Source: JALQXV01 sp964540445 (lineage in GTDB: Bacteria; Patescibacteriota; Saccharimonadia; Saccharimonadales; 2-12-FULL-41-12). Taken from it: a stretch of DNA of 32,103 nucleotides. A program made the translations under genes and the position numbers. The DNA lies in assembly GCA_964540445.1 (NCBI GenBank), contig CAZIMF010000007.1, positions 1 to 32,103 on the forward strand. Reading direction: 5' to 3'. Under the pieces are notes generated by a model. That model did no database searches. It had not been told where the DNA came from and was given only the letters and a program-made list of their open reading frames with translations. Shown in pieces: positions 7,915 to 16,105 of this stretch (positions within the stretch are counted from its first letter, which is position 1; each line of letters begins with the position of its first letter).

Positions 7915-8940
7915 ATGACTCAAAAATACATCGAAGAACTGGTTAACAACATCCTCGCAACTATCGAGCGGGAACGAGAGCGCGAGATTGTTTCACGCCG
8001 TTACGGAATTTTTGATCGCAAAGAAACTCTCGAGCAAATTGGTGAATTACTTGGTATCACTCGCGAACGCGTTCGACAACTTGAAAAATCAGTTATGGCA
8101 CGTCTTCGCGCTAGTGCTGAGGCAGGGGACTTACCCGGCTTAGCTGAATTTGAGACAGAACTTGTAGCAAAACTAAAAGAACTTGGTAATATTGCTCGTG
8201 TATCAAACCTCAGCAACGCATTAACAGGGGAGAATAGTACTAAAATTGAGCAATCACGCCTGGCTTTTATCGCTGAACTATGCCCGCACCTTATCGTTGT
8301 TTCTGACAATGACCACTACTATCAAGCCATCGCTATCGCTGATGTACACGACGAAAAGAAAATCCAAAAACACGTCACTGGCATTATCGACACTATCAAG
8401 AAAATTGGTGAGCCAACATCAATCGATGAAGTTACGAAGAAGGCTAATCAAACCGATCCACAGCATGTCCATGCACTCTCTACCATCTCAAAGCACCTTG
8501 CCACGCTGAATGGTAAATGGGGACTTATCAAGTGGCCAACTGTTAATCCAAAGAATATCCGCGACAAAATTTACGTAATCCTGCAGCAAAATGGCAAACA
8601 CATGCACTTTAACGAAATTGCCGAAGCCATTAAAGATTCAGATTTTAAGCGTAAAGATGTTACGACGCAGGCAATTCATAACGAACTTATCAAAGATAAG
8701 CGCTTTGTGCTTATCGGCCGCGGTATCTACGCACTCAAAGAATGGGGTTATGCAAAGGGCACCGTCGCCGATATTATTACTCAAGTCCTTAAAGAAGCTG
8801 ACGAGCCGCTTCACCGCGATGAAATCGTCAAGCGCGTCCTTAAGAGCCGCTACGTCAAAGAAACTACCATCCTCCTCAACCTACAAGGCAAAGAGCAGTT
8901 CCAACGCGTTGCTAAAGCAACCTACTCGTTAGCTAAATAG
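7915..8940 (+). CDS. Sigma-region-4-like protein with HARE winged-helix domains
   Basis: A 341-residue, probably DNA-binding transcription protein. Residues about 15-66 match sigma-70 region 4 (EREIVSRRYGIFDRKETLEQ, then GITRERVRQLEK), the part that contacts -35 DNA. No region 2 is present, so it cannot act as a complete sigma factor. Residues about 213-278 resemble the HARE winged helix of the RNA polymerase delta subunit (KIYVILQQNGKHMHFNEIAE, ending RGIYALKEWG). A second similar unit follows at 281-341, and a weaker one precedes it at about 150-208. I infer an RNA-polymerase-associated regulator. It has its own strong promoter, an approximately 59-nt leader and a ribosome binding site; an unknown gene follows after 23 nt. 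Confidence 0.8.
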   Translation: MTQKYIEELVNNILATIEREREREIVSRRYGIFDRKETLEQIGELLGITRERVRQLEKSVMARLRASAEAGDLPGLAEFETELVAKLKELGNIARVSNLSNALTGENSTKIEQSRLAFIAELCPHLIVVSDNDHYYQAIAIADVHDEKKIQKHVTGIIDTIKKIGEPTSIDEVTKKANQTDPQHVHALSTISKHLATLNGKWGLIKWPTVNPKNIRDKIYVILQQNGKHMHFNEIAEAIKDSDFKRKDVTTQAIHNELIKDKRFVLIGRGIYALKEWGYAKGTVADIITQVLKEADEPLHRDEIVKRVLKSRYVKETTILLNLQGKEQFQRVAKATYSLAK

Positions 8941-8963
8941 AGCCCCGAGAGACCCCAGAGATT

Positions 8964-9614
8964 ATGCCTCTCCCCATAAACCACGAGACTGCCCCTAACA
9001 CTGCTGCATTTGTTGATACCTCCTTTAGGTCTCTTCTTCAAGAGGCAAGCGGTCATGGAAGAGCCTTAGAAATTGAAGTTAACCACGCCGCACTTATTGA
9101 AGCTGCGGCAGATGCAGGGTTTGCTGGTGACACATCGTTGACATTTGCCTTTTTAGCCCAGGACGATAAGGCTCATCTTACTGCGACCCAAGATAAAGCT
9201 GCACAAGTATACTGCATAATTGATAGTGAGGAAGACCCCTTTACAACTCCAGAGGATGCGCAATCGGCCATACAAGCTGGTGTGCTGCACAATCTTAGGC
9301 ATCTTGCAAAACATGCGCAGGCAAACTCAGACCCACTCATTGATAAATCTAAACTACCTCTGCTACGACGTGCAATGCAACGCGCTAAAGTATTGGGCGG
9401 AACAGCCGTGAGTATTGTCAGCTCAACAGCGATACTAGAAACAGTTGCAGCCGGTAGCCCGACTATCGTTAAATTATTATCAGTTGGTGCCATCGCCCGC
9501 AAAACATATACAAGCCTTGATTTTGATATAAGCATTATGGGTAGTACCGAGGAAGGTTTAATTGGTGGGTACCCTCCATTTATCAATTTTAAGATAAATT
9601 CTGACAATAAATAA
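8964..9614 (+). CDS. Hypothetical 216-residue protein with a hydrophobic C-terminal region
   Basis: I do not recognise this protein. The N-terminal two thirds look soluble and Ala-rich. Residues about 143-175 form a long hydrophobic stretch (LGGTAVSIVSSTAILETVAA and onward) that could be one or two membrane segments or a buried hairpin, followed by a short polar end. It starts 23 nt after the sigma-region-4/HARE gene on the same strand, so it is probably cotranscribed. The upstream sequence has only a weak purine-rich ribosome binding candidate (CAGAG). A 627-nt gap follows before the convergent ftsQ. Confidence 0.6.
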   Translation: MPLPINHETAPNTAAFVDTSFRSLLQEASGHGRALEIEVNHAALIEAAADAGFAGDTSLTFAFLAQDDKAHLTATQDKAAQVYCIIDSEEDPFTTPEDAQSAIQAGVLHNLRHLAKHAQANSDPLIDKSKLPLLRRAMQRAKVLGGTAVSIVSSTAILETVAAGSPTIVKLLSVGAIARKTYTSLDFDISIMGSTEEGLIGGYPPFINFKINSDNK

Positions 9615-9818
9615 AACTGAACATTTTATGAACATTGATTCTGGGCTTAGTCAGCTAAAGATAGTCAATAAGTATTAAATAAGCACTACATAAATTCATG
9701 TAAGGCAGCAAGAGGCGGGAATAGCAAAATATAAAAATAAAAACGAGTAACCGGGCAGAAATTAAATACATATAAGCGGCGGAGAACCAGCAATCATAGG
9801 GCGTGAGTGCTATAGACC

Positions 9819-9850
9819 TAATGTCGCACAATGTTTATTTTGCGACATTA
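9819..9850. other. Perfect 10-bp inverted repeat
   Basis: TAATGTCGCA (9819-9828) and TGCGACATTA (9841-9850) flank a 12-nt AT-rich loop. There is no T run on either side, so it is more like an operator or an RNA hairpin than an intrinsic terminator. Confidence 0.6.
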
Positions 9851-9867
9851 ATATAGTGAGTAAAGAT

Positions 9868-9900
9868 GAATAGGAATACCCCTCCTATAGGGGACTATTC
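9868..9900. other. Two-tier hairpin
   Basis: GAATAG (9868-9873) pairs with CTATTC (9895-9900), enclosing CCCCT (9879-9883) paired with AGGGG (9889-9893). No T run follows. Confidence 0.45.
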
Positions 9901-10026
9901 TACTTATTTGGTACACTCGACTGTTTTGTGCATGGCTAACCCGTTAGTTTTTAGTTTTGCAGTGCTAACTCACTGGTCTTTTAGGTATACGTCGCTTTAT
10001 GTAGTTTTTCTTATAACGTGATTAAG

Positions 10027-10035
10027 TTATCCACA
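10027..10035 (+). promoter_or_regulatory. Perfect DnaA box
   Basis: TTATCCACA matches the classic DnaA 9-mer exactly and lies about 70 nt before an AT-rich segment. Only one box is present in this gap; a second perfect copy occurs at 17949. Confidence 0.5.
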
Positions 10036-10131
10036 ATCATTATTTGCATTTTCACGTGTTTTCACGCCCAATATAGTTTTTTATGAATCCCCTGTCCTTT
10101 TCCCCTATTTTATAAAAATTTGACATTTGCT

Positions 10132-10149
10132 TATTTTGATAACAAAATA
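10132..10149. other. 7-bp AT-rich inverted repeat
   Basis: TATTTTG and CAAAATA separated by 4 nt, just after TTGACA (10120-10125). Could be an operator or simply a consequence of AT richness. Confidence 0.3.
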
Positions 10150-10241
10150 TGTTTTTTTGAAATAAATGTATAGTCCATTAATTATGAACAAAATATGAAC
10201 AACAAGGGAAGAATAGAAGGAGGGGTCTTATGCTTTTTGTA

Positions 10242-11153
10242 TTACTTAACGTAAGCGCGCTCAGGTATCCGCACGTCAATATATTCAGCTGGTTTTACGT
10301 TAGTACTTTCGATGTACTCTTTTGTTGCAAAGAATGTCCCAAAACTTTTACGGGCGTCTTCATTCAGGTTATATTTAACAAAGTATGGGACATCAGTGTA
10401 GCGTACTGCTAACTCCCCTGCTCCAGCGCCTAAATTAATTGTGGTAATTGCTAAATTCTTGGCCTGCGACTGGTGGCCTAACTCGACGATAAAAGCTACC
10501 TGTGAGGACGTGAGTACTTGCTTGCCAAGCTCAACGCGGGTATTTGACTGGTCTATAACAACTGGCAGCGCGTCTGTCTTAATAAGAGCTCGGTCTCTTG
10601 CGATATTGAGTAATGCCGTACCATTTGAATCTATTAAATAAGTGTCAGCACCGCTGTTAAATACGACTACAGGCTGGGCTATCATAAGTTCAATTACAGC
10701 TCGCTTACCAAACAGCGGCGTAGTCACAGCAACTTCATGTAACTCAGGAAATCGCGCAGTAAGTTGATTACTTATTTTTTGCCGATTTATACTTAATTTT
10801 GAGTGGCTCTCGGGGTTGTTTGTCAGGGTTGATACGACTTCGGTGTAGGGAGTTCCCTCACGCAAAGGCGCTTGATCGCCCTGAATTACTATTTTTGGCG
10901 CCGCTGGCAGCAACGAAAAGTAAACAGCTGCCACAACAATTATGCAGCCGCTTAGGACGTACGGCGTGCGTTTGAGTCGTCGCATTATCCGTTCTTTGCT
11001 TAGGACTGCCTTCTCTGCATCATTAACATCTTGTCGCGCCAGTAATCGCTCTGTCTCAGATCGATTAGAGCTATATCGAAAAGTTGTTTGCTTTTGTTGA
11101 CCCAAATGCGGGGCACGCTGAATCGGAGCTTGTTTTTTGCGTCGTCCTATCAT
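10242..11153 (-). CDS. ftsQ: Cell-division protein FtsQ (POTRA domain)
   Basis: A 303-residue bitopic membrane protein. It has a basic cytoplasmic N-terminus of about 60 residues, one membrane segment (about 65-84, YVLSGCIIVVAAVYFSLLP), then an outside POTRA-like part (about 88-160) and a beta domain. FtsQ/DivIB links early and late divisome components. Identification rests on topology, on position as the last gene of a dcw cluster directly after murG, and on weak motifs; sequence conservation in this family is low. The start ATG overlaps the murG stop (ATGA), so translation is likely coupled. The ftsQ stop faces the 627-nt convergent gap, where no intrinsic terminator is evident. Confidence 0.85.
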   Translation of the reverse strand: MIGRRKKQAPIQRAPHLGQQKQTTFRYSSNRSETERLLARQDVNDAEKAVLSKERIMRRLKRTPYVLSGCIIVVAAVYFSLLPAAPKIVIQGDQAPLREGTPYTEVVSTLTNNPESHSKLSINRQKISNQLTARFPELHEVAVTTPLFGKRAVIELMIAQPVVVFNSGADTYLIDSNGTALLNIARDRALIKTDALPVVIDQSNTRVELGKQVLTSSQVAFIVELGHQSQAKNLAITTINLGAGAGELAVRYTDVPYFVKYNLNEDARKSFGTFFATKEYIESTNVKPAEYIDVRIPERAYVK

Positions 11154-12304
11154 ACCGCTATCTCGTACAACAAGTTAGCAAGTGATTTGGCAGCGTTCTC
11201 GGTTGGGGTCAGAGCATGCAAATTTTTAGCTAATTCTATTCGTTTTTCGGGAGCACTCAGCAAGTTGGTGGTCGCATTGTAAAGGCTCTCTGGGTCGGAT
11301 TGTAGTTCAGATTCATAGACAATAATTGCTGCGTTTGCATCGGCATATACTTGTGCGTTTTTAAGTTGATGCCCCCCGGTAAGATCAGGATTTGGCACAA
11401 TAATGCAGGCCTTGCCCTGCGCCGCAAATTCTGCAATAAACGATGCACCAGCCCGGGCAATAACTACGTCTGCAATGGCACTCATGTGGAACAGCTCTGA
11501 TGAAAAATCAAAAAAGGTTGCATGTTTCTTTACTGACTCATCAACCTGAGCAATCTGATCTTCGTTACCTGCTCCTATCTGGTGCAATACATGAAGTTTT
11601 GGATAGTCCTCGTAGAGCTTTGGAAGCATTGAAATTACTGCTTTATTGAGTCGGCGGGCGCCATTACTGCCACCCGTTACCATTAAAATCTGTGCATCGG
11701 GTGCAATATCGTATTTCTCGCGTAAAATACGCTGTTCGGCCGCAGAATAGCGCTTAAAACGAATGTCTGTAGGCACTCCCACTACACGAATCGAATCGAG
11801 CGGATAATTATAGTACTGAGCAGGCATGGCAGTGGCGTGATAACGCGCCCAGCGTGCGGCTATGCGATTAGATAAGCCTGGCAGCGCATCGGAATCATGT
11901 GTGATATACGGCACGCCGTGCGCCCGCGCAGCCAACGCCACCGGCACACAAACAAATCCCCCTTTTAGTAGCAAGGCATCTGGCTTAAGGCGTTTAATTA
12001 ACCAGTAACTCTGGAATAGACCAGCCAGCAGTTTACCCATATCACGAAGATTTAACAGGTTCGTTTTAACATCTAACAGCCTGGTTAGCGCAGATTCTCC
12101 GTGGTAACGACGTAATTTGCCGGCCGCCACAAAATGCAGTTCATCAAATAACCTACTATCAGCAGCGATGTGGGCAAATTTACCCGCGCGCTCACCTATA
12201 TAGATAAGTTTAGTAGCTTTGTGCTGACTGCGAAGCTCACGCGCGACGGCTAGAAGCGGTGTTATATGGCCGCCCGAGCCGCCCCCGCATAGGACGATTG
12301 TCAT
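11150..12304 (-). CDS. murG: Lipid II synthase MurG
   Basis: MurG transfers GlcNAc from UDP-GlcNAc to lipid I on the inner face of the membrane, making lipid II for FtsI and FtsW. The 384-residue protein has the GT-B fold: an N-terminal glycine-rich loop GGGSGGHITP (7-16), a second glycine-rich motif TGGSNGARRLN near 190, and the sugar-nucleotide site segment beginning IARAGASFIAEFAAQGKA (about 280-300). The start is fixed by the family motif and by a good ribosome binding site (AAAGGAG, about 8 nt upstream). Its first 68 nt overlap the end of ftsW in another frame, and its stop overlaps the ftsQ start by 4 nt. Confidence 0.95.
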   Translation of the reverse strand: MTIVLCGGGSGGHITPLLAVARELRSQHKATKLIYIGERAGKFAHIAADSRLFDELHFVAAGKLRRYHGESALTRLLDVKTNLLNLRDMGKLLAGLFQSYWLIKRLKPDALLLKGGFVCVPVALAARAHGVPYITHDSDALPGLSNRIAARWARYHATAMPAQYYNYPLDSIRVVGVPTDIRFKRYSAAEQRILREKYDIAPDAQILMVTGGSNGARRLNKAVISMLPKLYEDYPKLHVLHQIGAGNEDQIAQVDESVKKHATFFDFSSELFHMSAIADVVIARAGASFIAEFAAQGKACIIVPNPDLTGGHQLKNAQVYADANAAIIVYESELQSDPESLYNATTNLLSAPEKRIELAKNLHALTPTENAAKSLANLLYEIAV

Positions 12305-13565
12305 ACGCCTGCTCCTTTATGTTATTGCTTGCTTTAGCGCTACGAATTGGCTCAAAGCTGGTATAACGCGATATCTGAAACACAATGCCCAGTGCCGCCA
12401 TTACAAACAAAATACTGGTCCCACCATAACTGATAAATGGCAGGGTTATGCCTTTCAGGGGGAGTAACCCTATCATAGCGCCGATATTAATAATTGCCTG
12501 GGTACTTACCCATGCCAGTACACCAATTACAAATAGACGTGAAAACGGATCGGCTGTTCGCTCGATAATACGTTTAAAGCGCGAAAACAGCAGCAAGTAG
12601 AGACATAGGATGCTAGTGACCCCTATAAAACCAAATTTTTCAGCTAAAATTGCAAAGATAGAGTCGTTGGCTGCTTCAGGAAGGTACCCATACGCCTGTA
12701 CACCGCTGCCGAGGCCTAAACCGAACATTCCACCACTACCAACCGCAATAAGCGCCTGACAGGCCTGATAACCGCTCGCCTGGCAATCGCTTTGAGGATT
12801 TAAGAACGTGGCTACCCTATCGCGCCGATAGCTACTGGTAGAAACCAGTATGAGTGTCCCGACTGCGACAATTGCAGTTATGAGAGCTATCCGCTTAAAC
12901 GGAAGGCCACTCGTTAGGGCTAGCACACCGATAATAGCTATCATCACACCCGTGGAACCCAGATCGCTTTCTAGTTTGGCAACCACAACAGCGATAATAG
13001 CCAACAAAATCAACAAAGGCTGAAGTGTCTTTTTGGCATCGCTCACGTCCCCTTTTTGCATCCGCTCAACTAAAAACATTGATAGCCAAATTATCAAGGT
13101 AAACTTAATCATTTCTGCGATTTGGAACGACAAACCACCGACTTGTATCCAGCGAGTTGCACCATTTACTTCTTCACCGGCGACTTGAACCGCCACCACA
13201 CCTACAAGCGTTAGTGCTATCAGGATATTTCGGGATTTTTTGATTACACTCACTGGCATACTGCTGGCAATTGCAAAGACTGCTAGCCCAAGGCCAATCG
13301 CAATCACCTGTTTTGTAACAAAATAATTATTACTAACACCTTTAGTAGCCGCTAATCCCGGGCTAATTGCATAGACAACAATCAGACCCGCAACCGACAG
13401 TAAAAGCGACACAATTAACAGCGTATAGTCTGGACGATGCTTACGCGACAAACTATTGGTGGATAAGCCGCTAGAAGATGAATTAACCGAGGAACTGGGT
13501 TGAGGTCGACGAACACCAGCGCGGCGACTTTGATTGCGCGATGATTGGCTTACCCAGCTAAACAT
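12237..13565 (-). CDS. ftsW: Septal peptidoglycan glycosyltransferase FtsW (SEDS)
   Basis: A 442-residue SEDS protein that polymerises lipid II at the septum with its partner FtsI. A 45-residue Ser/Arg-rich cytoplasmic tail precedes about ten membrane segments. Family motifs are clear: NGATRWIQ (about 135-142), ESDLGSTG (about 200-207), YLPEAANDSIFAILAEKFGF (about 293-312) and GLLPLKGITLPFISYGGTS (about 368-386). The Arg-rich C-terminal tail overlaps the murG start by 68 nt. No ribosome binding site is seen. Two TATAAT boxes lie in the ftsI-ftsW gap (13657-13652 and 13638-13633, minus strand), so an internal promoter for ftsW-murG-ftsQ is possible. Confidence 0.95.
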   Translation of the reverse strand: MFSWVSQSSRNQSRRAGVRRPQPSSSVNSSSSGLSTNSLSRKHRPDYTLLIVSLLLSVAGLIVVYAISPGLAATKGVSNNYFVTKQVIAIGLGLAVFAIASSMPVSVIKKSRNILIALTLVGVVAVQVAGEEVNGATRWIQVGGLSFQIAEMIKFTLIIWLSMFLVERMQKGDVSDAKKTLQPLLILLAIIAVVVAKLESDLGSTGVMIAIIGVLALTSGLPFKRIALITAIVAVGTLILVSTSSYRRDRVATFLNPQSDCQASGYQACQALIAVGSGGMFGLGLGSGVQAYGYLPEAANDSIFAILAEKFGFIGVTSILCLYLLLFSRFKRIIERTADPFSRLFVIGVLAWVSTQAIINIGAMIGLLPLKGITLPFISYGGTSILFVMAALGIVFQISRYTSFEPIRSAKASNNIKEQAYDNRPMRGRLGRPYNTASSRRA

Positions 13566-13632
13566 GGTAATTACTCAACTGAAAGATCATTAGACTAAGA
13601 GAGAGGGTATCTGACATATTGGTGTTTGTTTT

Positions 13633-13657
13633 ATTATATAACTACCTAAGTATTATA
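13633..13657 (-). promoter_or_regulatory. Two TATAAT boxes upstream of ftsW
   Basis: Minus-strand TATAAT at 13657-13652 and 13638-13633 in the AT-rich ftsI-ftsW gap (123 nt). Neither has a good -35. They could let ftsW-murG-ftsQ be transcribed separately. Confidence 0.3.
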
Positions 13658-13688
13658 TCCTATTTCCCCTCTTGCAACCAGCACTGTT

Positions 13689-15437
13689 TTACCGAGCGGA
13701 AACTTGGTTAACTGCATAATTTTGAATAAGCATGTCCATAGTTTTAGCAAAGAGTGGAGCGGCCGCACTGGTACCAGCATAGCCACCGATTTTGGGTTCA
13801 TCAACGCGCACAAAGATAACGTATTGGGGCGTGTTGCCACCGACGTAACCCACGAAGGTACCGTTAAAGCGGTCGTCGTAGTAGCCGCCCCCGGGTTTGG
13901 GAACCTGTGCCGTTCCGGTTTTACCACCAACACGATAGCCAGGGCGCTTTAGAAAACGATAATTATTCTGAACTGAATTTTCATGCATACCTCGTAATAC
14001 TTCTGATATTTCTGGCTTTATAACATTTGCAGTAACAATTTCTTTTTTAAGCGGATCATCGGGCTCCACCAGATGTGGTTTGTAGTAAGTCCCGCCGTTA
14101 ATAGTAGCCGAAAAGGCTGCAGCAAACTGCAGTGGTGTTATGTTTACGCCTTGTCCAAAAGCAGTGTTGGCGTATTGAATATCAAGGCCAAAACCGTCGG
14201 TTGGACTGGGAACAAAGCCTTCGGCTTCATAACCTTGTTCAATGCCTGTTTTGCTGCCAAACTTATAATGATTAGTCATATAGTCGTGCCATTTAACGCG
14301 GCCCTGTTCGTTGATTTCGCCGCCGCCAAGCTGTTTCAAAATATACGTAGCACCGGTGTTAAGTGAGTACCGTAAAATATCTGAGATGCTTCGGGTTGCG
14401 GCACCGCCATCTTCTTCGACGTTCCGAACCGTGGCATCGCCAATTTTATAAAAACCAGGATCGGCGTAGGTTGTATTTGCGTTAACAACACCTTCATTCA
14501 AGCCAGCGGCCACAGTTAGAGTCTTCATAACAGAACCTACCTCCATTGGAGAGCTAACCGCTGCATTACTAAACACGGCTGGATTTTCGACTTTGGCAAA
14601 GTCGGCTGGACTGTAGGTTGGAAAATTAGCCATTGCTTTAATAGCTCCGGTTGCCGGGTCTATTACAATAACGCTCCCCGACGAAGAATGTACTTGCTCT
14701 AAATGAGTTTTAAGCGTGTCTTCTACCCGTCGCTGCATACTTAAGTCAATGGTAAGTAAGGTGCGTTTACCCGGCTCCGGGTCACGCCGAACGTTATCCC
14801 CTGCTCCTACCAGTGGAACACCGCTTGCATCGGTAATCGCCTTCAGTTCACCGGTTTTACCTTTAAGCGCCTCGTCGAGGTACTGTTCTATGCCATACTT
14901 CCCTGCCCCCTCGTCATCCACAAAGCCAAGGATTTGCGCGGCTAAACCGCCCTGGGGATAGGTTCGTTGCGGGGTCGCACGCGTGCCAAGGCCTTTTATT
15001 TGAAGTTTGTCGAGTTCCTCATGTTTAGCAGCCGGTAACTTTTTAGCTAGAACAGCATACCGCGTATCGGTGCGCATCTGATTTTCATAATCAGTGGCAT
15101 TACCACCAATAATACGAGCTACGGCATCAGCGGTCGATTTTGGATCTTTAATGTACTTTGGATCAGCAAATAAGGTGTAAACTTCTTCGTTTAGGACGAT
15201 TGGTACAACATTGCTCCCATCGTGTGCTTCAATAATTCCCCGGTCAGCTGGAATTTCATATTCTTTATATTGTCCCTGGTGGGCGGCTAAACTGTAGCGG
15301 TCATGTTGGATAATCTGAAGATAAAATAAGCGGACAACAAAAAGTGTGAACACAAGCAAAAGCACCCCATACCAAATGTTGAGGCGGGATGAGCTGAAAT
15401 AAATTGGTGCTCGGGATTGAGAAGCTTTTGGTCGCAT
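13689..15437 (-). CDS. ftsI: Division transpeptidase FtsI (class B penicillin-binding protein 3)
   Basis: A 582-residue class B PBP that cross-links septal peptidoglycan. A short cytoplasmic end and a single membrane segment (about 22-42) are followed by the pedestal domain and the transpeptidase domain. The penicillin-binding motifs are Ser302-V-M-Lys305 (in MEVGSVMK), Ser358-L-Asn360 and Lys506-T-G. The start at 15437 is preferred over an upstream TTG at 15464 because an AGAAGGGAAGG ribosome binding site lies just before it. It follows ftsL by 30 nt and shares its operon. It would be the membrane partner of FtsW. Confidence 0.95.
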   Translation of the reverse strand: MRPKASQSRAPIYFSSSRLNIWYGVLLLVFTLFVVRLFYLQIIQHDRYSLAAHQGQYKEYEIPADRGIIEAHDGSNVVPIVLNEEVYTLFADPKYIKDPKSTADAVARIIGGNATDYENQMRTDTRYAVLAKKLPAAKHEELDKLQIKGLGTRATPQRTYPQGGLAAQILGFVDDEGAGKYGIEQYLDEALKGKTGELKAITDASGVPLVGAGDNVRRDPEPGKRTLLTIDLSMQRRVEDTLKTHLEQVHSSSGSVIVIDPATGAIKAMANFPTYSPADFAKVENPAVFSNAAVSSPMEVGSVMKTLTVAAGLNEGVVNANTTYADPGFYKIGDATVRNVEEDGGAATRSISDILRYSLNTGATYILKQLGGGEINEQGRVKWHDYMTNHYKFGSKTGIEQGYEAEGFVPSPTDGFGLDIQYANTAFGQGVNITPLQFAAAFSATINGGTYYKPHLVEPDDPLKKEIVTANVIKPEISEVLRGMHENSVQNNYRFLKRPGYRVGGKTGTAQVPKPGGGYYDDRFNGTFVGYVGGNTPQYVIFVRVDEPKIGGYAGTSAAAPLFAKTMDMLIQNYAVNQVSAR

Positions 15438-15467
15438 GCCTTCCCTTCTGTATGCAAGAATCAAAAC

Positions 15468-15812
15468 TTACTGGATGGTCGCGGTCGGTGCTACCGATAC
15501 AAGATTCTGGGAATTTTGATTTGCGGCTACGCGATCGATTGACTGCAGTCGGGCTGCGGTAAGTTCAAGCTCTTCGTGTTCTTTTTGAAGCTGTGTGTGT
15601 TGTTTAGCAAGACCATCTATAGTATACCCGTTCGCATTGGTTTTTGTAACTTGTGTCAGATACAAAAGCCCGAGTAAACAGCTTAAAATGACCAGCATAA
15701 TGGTGTTACTAATGGGACCAAGGGTCCGCACTTGTTCATTAAAGCTGACGGCATTTTGATGACGCACCGCAAAGCGTTTACGGCTCATAGCAGTCGAACT
15801 TGAATATGTCAT
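15468..15812 (-). CDS. ftsL: FtsL-like bitopic division protein
   Basis: A 114-residue protein with a basic cytoplasmic N-terminus, one membrane segment (about 35-54, NTIMLVILSCLLGLLYLTQV) and an outside heptad-like coiled coil (about 66-98). The layout and the position between rsmH and ftsI identify it as the FtsL slot of the dcw cluster; FtsL and DivIC-like proteins are too divergent to separate by eye. FtsL bridges FtsQ to the FtsW-FtsI synthase. No Shine-Dalgarno sequence is visible. The 50 nt before the start are an A-rich tract with CAAAAACAAAC-type units, preceded by a series of hairpins. Confidence 0.8.
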   Translation of the reverse strand: MTYSSSTAMSRKRFAVRHQNAVSFNEQVRTLGPISNTIMLVILSCLLGLLYLTQVTKTNANGYTIDGLAKQHTQLQKEHEELELTAARLQSIDRVAANQNSQNLVSVAPTATIQ

Positions 15813-15860
15813 ATGCGTTTTTCTTTATGTTTATATTTATGTTTGTTTTTGTCTGTATAG

Positions 15861-15923
15861 TGACTGTCGTACTAAAGTCACCTTGCAGTCGCCACCGTAA
15901 GGCGACTTTTGTACGACCTGTCA
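15861..15923 (-). other. Long hairpin 1 in the rsmH-ftsL gap
   Basis: GTCGTAC (15866-15872) pairs with GTACGAC (15911-15917), continuing inward AAAGTC/GACTTT and CCTT/AAGG, and outward TGAC/GTCA: about 21 pairs in total. The single internal A-C mismatch on the + strand becomes a G-U pair in minus-strand RNA, the sense of the operon. Confidence 0.6.
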
Positions 15924-15936
15924 TATATCTTTTTTC

Positions 15937-15984
15937 CGATACCCAGGGATGTGCCTCGAAAGATACATCCCTAACTGGGTATCG
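15937..15984 (-). other. Long hairpin 2 in the rsmH-ftsL gap
   Basis: CGATACCCA (15937-15945) pairs with TGGGTATCG (15976-15984) and GGGATGT (15946-15952) with ACATCCC (15965-15971): 16 pairs with a 4-nt bulge and a 12-nt loop. No T run follows on either strand. Confidence 0.6.
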
Positions 15985-16001
15985 TCGAACTTAGTCTAGT
16001 T

Positions 16002-16040
16002 CACGTTTGTTTTTGAAGTAGCCTAAACTACTTTAACGTG
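16002..16040 (-). other. Hairpin 3 in the rsmH-ftsL gap
   Basis: CACGTT/AACGTG (16002-16007, 16035-16040) encloses AAGTAG/CTACTT (16016-16021, 16028-16033). Confidence 0.5.
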
Positions 16041-16054
16041 TACTTTGTAAGCGC

Positions 16055-16093
16055 GGGAGTTGCTTTTAACCTGTATCGGCATTAGTAGCTCCC
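16055..16093 (-). other. Hairpin 4 just after the rsmH stop
   Basis: GGGAGTTGCT (16055-16064) against AGTAGCTCCC (16084-16093): ten pairs on the + strand including two G-U; in minus-strand RNA two of these become A-C mismatches, so this one is weaker in the operon sense. Confidence 0.4.
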
Positions 16094-16105
16094 TTCCTGT
16101 TATTT

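Larger units (their letters stand above)
9615..10241. other. 627-nt convergent gene-free region
   Basis: Lies between the 3' ends of the gene at 8964-9614 and ftsQ, so neither needs a promoter here. It contains a 10-bp inverted repeat, a nested hairpin, a perfect DnaA box, a TTGACA at 10120-10125 and a very AT-rich segment (about 10100-10200). I see no tRNA, no convincing ORF and no recognised RNA. Confidence 0.6.

Noticed and set aside
9615..10241. Replication origin
   Set aside because: Only one perfect DnaA box, no dnaA, dnaN or rpmH nearby and no box cluster; kept only as an isolated box.
15800..15994. 64-codon + strand frame in the rsmH-ftsL gap
   Set aside because: It reads through the T-rich tract and hairpins with a biased Phe/Met/Val composition; better explained as non-coding structure.
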